From Bacteroidales bacterium (GTDB lineage: Bacteria; Bacteroidota; Bacteroidia; Bacteroidales; UBA932): a stretch of DNA of 64,000 bases. Within the stretch, counting starts at the first letter, position 1, and each line of letters opens with the position of its first letter. Positions 59,753 through 64,000 of this stretch are shown piece after piece. The position numbers were made by a program, and so were the translations under genes. The notes under the pieces are model-generated. The model saw only the letters and a program-made list of their open reading frames with translations. It was not told where the DNA came from and made no database searches. The stretch is from the NCBI GenBank assembly GCA_017437125.1, contig JAFSBV010000012.1, forward strand, positions 1-64,000. The letters are read 5' to 3'.

Positions 59753-60151
59753 ATGAAAGCATTGAAATATTGCCGCACAGCTTCATTTGTGCCGATGATG
59801 GCGTTTTTGATTGTGTTTTTTGTTTATAGAACCTTGGATAAAGGATTTGACGGAATCCTGGCAACGACATTTGGCTTAATTTTCATCTTCGGTCCTTTAA
59901 GCTTTTATACACGTATTAAAAACGAAAACAATCCGGCATATCTTGCCAAGACCGAGAAGGGAATGATAATAGCCAACTTCGTCTCTATCGTACTCATGAC
60001 AGCTTTGTCGATAGTTGGATTTTGCTGGGGAGTGGGAGGATATTTCAACTGGCTTTATCTGGCTATTATAGCTGGTGTAATTTATTCAACAACTAACAAT
60101 GTCATTCTATACAAAGCAAAGAAGGCCTATGACGCTGAAAACTCTAAATAA
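59753..60151 (+). CDS. four-TM membrane protein, copy 1
   Basis: A 132-residue protein with four TM helices. The central FIFGPLSFYTRIKNENNPAYLAKTEKGM and C-terminal YKAKKAYDAE are shared with the 129-residue copy at 61119 (IGPASLIGNIKREEHPQTLTEYKKGY, YKAKMAYDSE), showing a gene duplication. Function unknown. Confidence 0.8.
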   Translation: MKALKYCRTASFVPMMAFLIVFFVYRTLDKGFDGILATTFGLIFIFGPLSFYTRIKNENNPAYLAKTEKGMIIANFVSIVLMTALSIVGFCWGVGGYFNWLYLAIIAGVIYSTTNNVILYKAKKAYDAENSK

Positions 60152-60158
60152 GTAGAGC

Positions 60159-60878
60159 ATGGCAGATCTGTTAATTATAAATCCGTTGTTGAATATAGCA
60201 GTAATTCTTCCCCTGCTGCTGTTGTTCATGAAGGAGAGGACACGGGAAAACAACTTCCGTATCTTCAGTGTTATCCTATGTTACTTCATATGCAATCTTG
60301 CTTTGACAGTACAGTTTCATGTTGATTTCCTGAACATAATAGGCGGCAAATGGAACTGGGATGGCAAGATATACGGAATCATATGGGGTATAGCAGCATA
60401 TTTTATATTCCGATATCAGTTCAGCGAGAACAACTTCTTTACTTTTAGACAGAACAAAGAGGGTTTGAAGTCTGCAATCTGGGCTGCAGTCCTGGTAATC
60501 GGCATACCGACTCTCTTGGGAGCATTGAATACAAAGGAATTCAATCTTGAAACCTTGCTGTTTCAGATAACCATGCCAGGCCTCGATGAAGAGATAATGT
60601 TCAGAGGAGTGCTTCTCGGACTTATGTGCAGTTGTCTTCGTAACGATGGACCGACATGGAAAAATCCGGCCAATCTGATAACATCCATCCTGTTTGGTCT
60701 TGTGCATGCTCTGAACGTCGATGGAGGGTCTGTATCATTCAGTGTCTCATCTTTCATATGGACAGGAATGATCGGTTACGGCTTGGGATATATGACTCTT
60801 AAAACCAGAAGTATCCTGCTTGCAATAGTGGCTCATAACTTATGCAACTTTTTGCAAAATGTCGTTGCGATGTTTTAA
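60159..60878 (+). CDS. CPBP-family intramembrane protease
   Basis: A 239-residue polytopic membrane protein of the CPBP/Abi family. Motif 1 EEIMFRG (EExxxR) about residue 146, motif 2 FGLVHALN, and motif 3 HNLCN complete the site. Prokaryotic members have been linked to bacteriocin immunity and to CAAX-like processing; the substrate here is unknown. 7 bases after copy 1 of the small-protein pair, so likely in the same operon. Confidence 0.88.
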   Translation: MADLLIINPLLNIAVILPLLLLFMKERTRENNFRIFSVILCYFICNLALTVQFHVDFLNIIGGKWNWDGKIYGIIWGIAAYFIFRYQFSENNFFTFRQNKEGLKSAIWAAVLVIGIPTLLGALNTKEFNLETLLFQITMPGLDEEIMFRGVLLGLMCSCLRNDGPTWKNPANLITSILFGLVHALNVDGGSVSFSVSSFIWTGMIGYGLGYMTLKTRSILLAIVAHNLCNFLQNVVAMF

Positions 60879-60920
60879 ATAGAATAATCAGTCTGGGAAT
60901 GGATTATAAAACATTACATT

Positions 60921-61115
60921 ATGAAAGCTAAAACACAGAAAACTCTGCTTTGGGTAATCTTTGCAATCTCTGCACTCCTTCTTGTGCTTGTAATGCTCTT
61001 TCCTGGCGAAAAAGGGAACAACATTTCGGTATTGCGAATGGCAATGATGATTGCTTTCGGACTCTGGGGAGTCATATATGCGAGTTATAAGTTGAAAAAA
61101 CAAAAGGAGGAGTAA
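60921..61115 (+). CDS. small two-TM protein, copy 2
   Basis: A 64-residue protein with two TM helices and a Lys/Glu-rich tail (YKLKKQKEE), matching in size and layout the 66-residue protein at 59550; followed by the second four-TM copy after 3 bases. Confidence 0.78.
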   Translation: MKAKTQKTLLWVIFAISALLLVLVMLFPGEKGNNISVLRMAMMIAFGLWGVIYASYKLKKQKEE

Positions 61116-61118
61116 TTT

Positions 61119-61508
61119 ATGAAGATGCTGAAACTTTTCCGTCTGCTATCCATGATTGCAGGACTCGCCTGCTTTATGATTTATTGTCTGCCTGAGACTG
61201 ATGGCGGGGCCGGTTATGATTGGACAATGATTGCTGTCCTTGTCCTCTTCATGGTCATTGGCCCGGCAAGTTTGATCGGCAATATCAAGAGAGAGGAACA
61301 TCCTCAGACATTGACCGAATATAAGAAAGGCTATGTCATCATGTGCGTCATCCTGTTTGTCATTGTGCTTGGCTTATGTGCAACAGGTCTCATAGTCGGA
61401 TTGGGTAAACTATGGATGAACCTTGCATTCACATTTGCCACCCTTTACAACTTATTCAACGCAATCATTCTCTATAAAGCGAAGATGGCTTATGACTCCG
61501 AAAGCTAA
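61119..61508 (+). CDS. four-TM membrane protein, copy 2
   Basis: A 129-residue paralogue of 59753-60151. It shares the order of helices and the end YKAKMAYDSE with the first copy. Its last 17 bases overlap the start of the next gene. Confidence 0.8.
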   Translation: MKMLKLFRLLSMIAGLACFMIYCLPETDGGAGYDWTMIAVLVLFMVIGPASLIGNIKREEHPQTLTEYKKGYVIMCVILFVIVLGLCATGLIVGLGKLWMNLAFTFATLYNLFNAIILYKAKMAYDSES

Positions 61509-62127
61509 AAACGTACTTAAGAAGATTCTTGCATACGCTCTGATGAGCATTGTGCTGATGCTGATATATTTTCTGATTGCTTTTATCCTCGACCTGATAT
61601 TCAATCTGTTTGGTGGCGAAGATGGCATCAGTATCATAGCTGCGGTTGCAACCTGCATAGTTCTCACGGTGATATTTGTCGTTGGAGATATTGTCAGCAG
61701 CCGGAATAAGGGTGTTGACAGAAGCGATGGCATCATCAGGATCTGCCGTAGAATACTGACCACAACTACCTACATGTTCTGCGGAATGCTGCTGATCGAA
61801 TGGCTGATTCAGAAATTCTCGGACAAGGAATTCTCTCTTGGGTTGCTGCACTGGCTCTCATTTGCTCTTGCTGTGGCACTTTTTGATGAGCTTGTAAAAA
61901 CGCATAAGGAGAAGAAGATGCAGGAGGATGAGAATGCGCTTGTCGTAGCCGCAGAATGCGAAGATATGCAGACTGCAGAAGACATCTGCAACAGACTTGA
62001 ATGCAAGGGTATCAAGGCAATGATCGTTGAGAAGGGCAGTCCTGTATATATCAAAGGTAACGGTTCTCCTGTTCAGATTCAGGTATGCCGGAAGGATCAG
62101 CAGAAGTCGGCAGACATAGTCATATAA
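61492..62127 (+). CDS. membrane protein with C-terminal DUF2007-like domain
   Basis: A 211-residue protein with four TM helices in the first 150 residues, then a soluble domain (ENALVVAAECEDMQTAEDICNRLECKGIKAMIVEKG..., ends QVCRKDQQKSADIVI) matching the DUF2007 putative signal-transducing pattern (HeeAe.i...L...GI.A.l). Start at 61492, overlapping the upstream gene by 17 bases (translational coupling); the frame is open further up without similarity. Confidence 0.82.
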   Translation: MTPKAKNVLKKILAYALMSIVLMLIYFLIAFILDLIFNLFGGEDGISIIAAVATCIVLTVIFVVGDIVSSRNKGVDRSDGIIRICRRILTTTTYMFCGMLLIEWLIQKFSDKEFSLGLLHWLSFALAVALFDELVKTHKEKKMQEDENALVVAAECEDMQTAEDICNRLECKGIKAMIVEKGSPVYIKGNGSPVQIQVCRKDQQKSADIVI

Positions 62128-62135
62128 TTAAAGAA

Positions 62136-62301
62136 ATGAAAAGAATCGTAATACTTCTGCTGACCATACTGTCTGCCATCGGATGCAGCAGTCCCAATGA
62201 CAGTAAGCTGCGAGATTGCCCGCACCGGCAAAGTGTTCTGTGATGATCCCGAATTTCCGGATGTCGAGACAGAATCACCTGAAGAAGATGCTCTATCATG
62301 A
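62136..62301 (+). pseudogene. frameshifted small lipoprotein
   Basis: MKRIVILLLTILSAIGCSSPNDS, a lipoprotein signal with Cys17, starts at 62136 but the frame ends at 62243 after 35 residues. In the +1 frame from 62197 the sequence continues as ...EIARTGKVFCDDPEFPDVETE... to a stop at 62301. A one-base change would join them into a lipoprotein of about 60 residues. It starts 8 bases after the DUF2007-type gene. Confidence 0.6.
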
Positions 62302-62706
62302 CATGAACTCCTACACTCTCCCTTTTCTATAACGTCCATCACTAATTCGCTTGAAAACCTGCCGGACGGCCACGAAAAAGGCGAATAACCCTTATAAACA
62401 GAGGCCGTCCATCATAAAATCAGTTGTTTTTCTGCCGGAAACTTGACCCCGCACACAATGAGTGACCTATTTCTGATGGGTCGCAAATTGCCATACTGAC
62501 TCACATGACGATACTCCTATGTAATCCTTATGAGTTTTTATCTTTGAGCAGTGAATAAACAGCTTGGTAAAAAAGTGCCACAGAATTGACCGGGCTGTAC
62601 AGAAAACCAATCAGATTGCCTTGATCTTGAGACAGCTTGGTCAAGATTAGACTATTAATTGACCGAGGTGTTCAAGCGAAGAATTGCGTTCCGGAAATCA
62701 TTGATT
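62302..62706. other. non-coding gap, possible decayed DNA
   Basis: No gene recognised. Contents: an inverted repeat GGACGGCC/GGCCGTCC (62364-62371, 62403-62410) with a 31-base loop, and two copies of ACAGCTTGGT about 70 bases apart near 62559 and 62632. A 31-codon open stretch around 62567-62659 has no recognisable similarity. It may be a decayed mobile or gene remnant, which cannot be decided from sequence reading. Confidence 0.4.
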
Positions 62707-63036
62707 CTATAGCCTCGGTTTCTGAAAAATGACGATTATCTGTGATACGACATAAACGATGGCGCCGTAAATCGCAGGGATAAAGGTCACCTTCAATCCT
62801 CGGTACATTATTCCCATTGCCGTCTCCGGATTTGAAGACAGGTAATCCAGTGCCTGCCTCAATCCGGTAAAAGCCCAGATCAGTCCGACAGCGAACGCAA
62901 TCTTGCCGATGTTCTCGACCCATGCAGGAGCCTTCCATGCGGCAAAGAATATGAGGGTCAGCAGAATTGTTATAATTGACATTCCGAGATAACCACCTTC
63001 TACAAAAAGGTAAATGATTGAATTCAATGGAGTCAT
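62707..63036 (-). CDS. ExbB/TolQ/MotA-like small membrane protein 2
   Basis: A 109-residue three-TM protein. It shares AxWKAPxWVxxIG and the end VIFQKPRL with 58105-58452; the region ALDYLSSNPETAMGIMYRGLKVTFIPAIYGAIVYVVSQI (shown by its ends) resembles the two conserved pore helices of ExbB/TolQ. No ExbD partner nearby. Just 23 bases downstream of the outer-membrane barrel gene. Confidence 0.77.
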   Translation of the reverse strand: MTPLNSIIYLFVEGGYLGMSIITILLTLIFFAAWKAPAWVENIGKIAFAVGLIWAFTGLRQALDYLSSNPETAMGIMYRGLKVTFIPAIYGAIVYVVSQIIVIFQKPRL

Positions 63037-63059
63037 AACCGTAAATTTTGTTAAAGTTA

Positions 63060-64000
63060 CTAAAATTCAAATACTCCCGTATCGGAGTCACTGTTATTTA
63101 TACTCTTGTTGGAGTATTTGCCCTTGCCCTTGACAAAGTTCCATGACAATGAGATTCCGAATTCATGATTCTTCGTACGCAGATTTGTCGATGTCTTGTG
63201 ATGAACCGGAGAGGCTGCTGTCGTTTCTGAAACGAACTTGTCCTCTACAAATGGGAACAGACACTGAAGACCGATAGTAAGTCTGTTCTTCCTCCAAGAA
63301 AGATTGATGTATGAAATCTTCTCATATCCCTCAAGATAAATTCCGCTTAATGACTGGCCGACAAGGGTATGCCTGTATGACAATGTGAAACCCTTCCAGT
63401 ATGCAGCTATGTTTCCATATACAGGGAAGAACCAGTGATGAACCGCATCAGACTCGTCGTCCGCCTTGAATGTCTGATAGTCAGCCGTTCCGTCAAGCGA
63501 TATCTCAAGGAATTTCCACGGAACATATGATAATGTGACGTTTGTTCCAAGTGCCGAACCATATTGTCCGTTCATTGTCTGGAGCATCCAATGGTCTCCG
63601 CCATCAACGAAGGCATTGTACAACTGGCCTTTGGTGTAGTTGAAATGCAGGTCGGCAGTCATGGCGAGCTTCCCCGGAATGTTGAATGCATACATGAACT
63701 GTGAGCCGTATCGTGTGCTGTTCCTTACATTCACATTGCCGGTCTTATAGAATCCTTCCATTATCATGATCCTGTTGTCGGACATCTGCTGTATTCCCGG
63801 CATCATAGTCTCTGAATCAAGTTTCAGCCTCATATAGTGCTTCTGCCTGAATCCGTAACCGAGGAGAAGGGTAGGGGTGAAGGCTATGTCTGAAAAGCCG
63901 TTGTCTCCCGATTTGATGTTGCCGGTCGCTCCGAGGCTGAACCTGTATGAGAATGAATTTATCCTTGATGAATATTCTCCATATATCCTGTGGGTGGATG
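63060..64000 (-). CDS. outer-membrane beta-barrel receptor, C-terminal part
   Basis: Partial gene: the minus-strand frame is open to the window edge (residues HRIYGEYSSRIN and on), so only about 313 residues of the C-terminal end are seen. Alternating beta strands with aromatic turns (FMYAFNIPGKLAMTADLHFNYTKGQLYN, LSYRHTLVGQ) and an end in ...FEF, a C-terminal aromatic typical of outer-membrane barrels, fit the TonB-dependent-receptor-like family of Bacteroidota. N-terminal plug and signal peptide lie beyond the window. Confidence 0.83.
   Translation of the reverse strand, partial: STHRIYGEYSSRINSFSYRFSLGATGNIKSGDNGFSDIAFTPTLLLGYGFRQKHYMRLKLDSETMMPGIQQMSDNRIMIMEGFYKTGNVNVRNSTRYGSQFMYAFNIPGKLAMTADLHFNYTKGQLYNAFVDGGDHWMLQTMNGQYGSALGTNVTLSYVPWKFLEISLDGTADYQTFKADDESDAVHHWFFPVYGNIAAYWKGFTLSYRHTLVGQSLSGIYLEGYEKISYINLSWRKNRLTIGLQCLFPFVEDKFVSETTAASPVHHKTSTNLRTKNHEFGISLSWNFVKGKGKYSNKSINNSDSDTGVFEF

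Noticed and set aside
62302-62706. Transposase remnant
   Set aside because: Short open stretches have no recognisable transposase motif and no terminal inverted repeats or target duplication could be established.

Overview
The window looks like chromosomal DNA of a Bacteroidales bacterium (phylum Bacteroidota), probably host-associated; I cannot fix the genus. Supporting evidence: nearly every gene start or divergent pair has the Bacteroidota -7 promoter box TAnnTTTG; the primary sigma factor is the short 286-residue type; and the gene content is typical of the group (ATP-type PEP carboxykinase, TamB, M64 peptidase, DUF2723 membrane protein, TPR proteins with a transmembrane segment and C-terminal HTH, LytTR regulator, SusC-like outer-membrane barrel, tryptophanase, catalase).

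Layout. 0.2-4.4 kb: manC, a small charged protein, then a divergent pair of a Ser/His (S26B-type) signal-peptidase-like enzyme and an HPr-kinase-like ATPase followed by a peptide-type ABC exporter, a set resembling peptide-natural-product machinery. 4.4-8.1 kb: pckA and recQ. 8.1-11.4 kb: a BlaI / M56-TonB / TPR operon with twin operators. 11.4-19.2 kb: a housekeeping operon, tamB - RsmI-like methylase - folB - mtaB - MBL hydrolase, divergent from tsaD. 19.3-25.1 kb: tsaD, a FAD oxidoreductase, an M64 peptidase, a secreted alpha/beta hydrolase and a lipoprotein. 25.1-31 kb: SRP RNA, cdd, mnmA with a large insertion, a HI0933-type flavoprotein, tRNA-Thr, a thioredoxin lipoprotein, catalase. 31-38 kb: dnaN operon, DegP-type protease, rpoD, argS. 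38-40.7 kb: DUF2812/PadR pair and a tryptophanase-family lyase.

40.7-63 kb is accessory in character. It holds an operon of three DUF2975 membrane proteins, a YozG-like XRE regulator, an S41 peptidase and unknown secreted proteins under two palindromic operators; a GH43 enzyme bracketed by a remnant of a DUF2723 gene tail and a novel 113-bp repeat; a DUF2723 protein; a same-strand block of TPR-TM-HTH regulators, an ECF sigma factor and a TlpA-like lipoprotein; and a LytTR-controlled set of small membrane proteins with a duplicated gene pair, a CPBP protease homologue and two ExbB/TolQ-like single proteins. The right edge cuts into an outer-membrane barrel gene.

The best candidates for something undescribed are the twin 40-bp palindromic element present at two loci with identical geometry (37977-38089 and 48136-48248), the DUF2975/XRE/S41 operon, and the S26B-HPrK-ABC set. 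No prophage, CRISPR array, rRNA or intact insertion sequence was seen.
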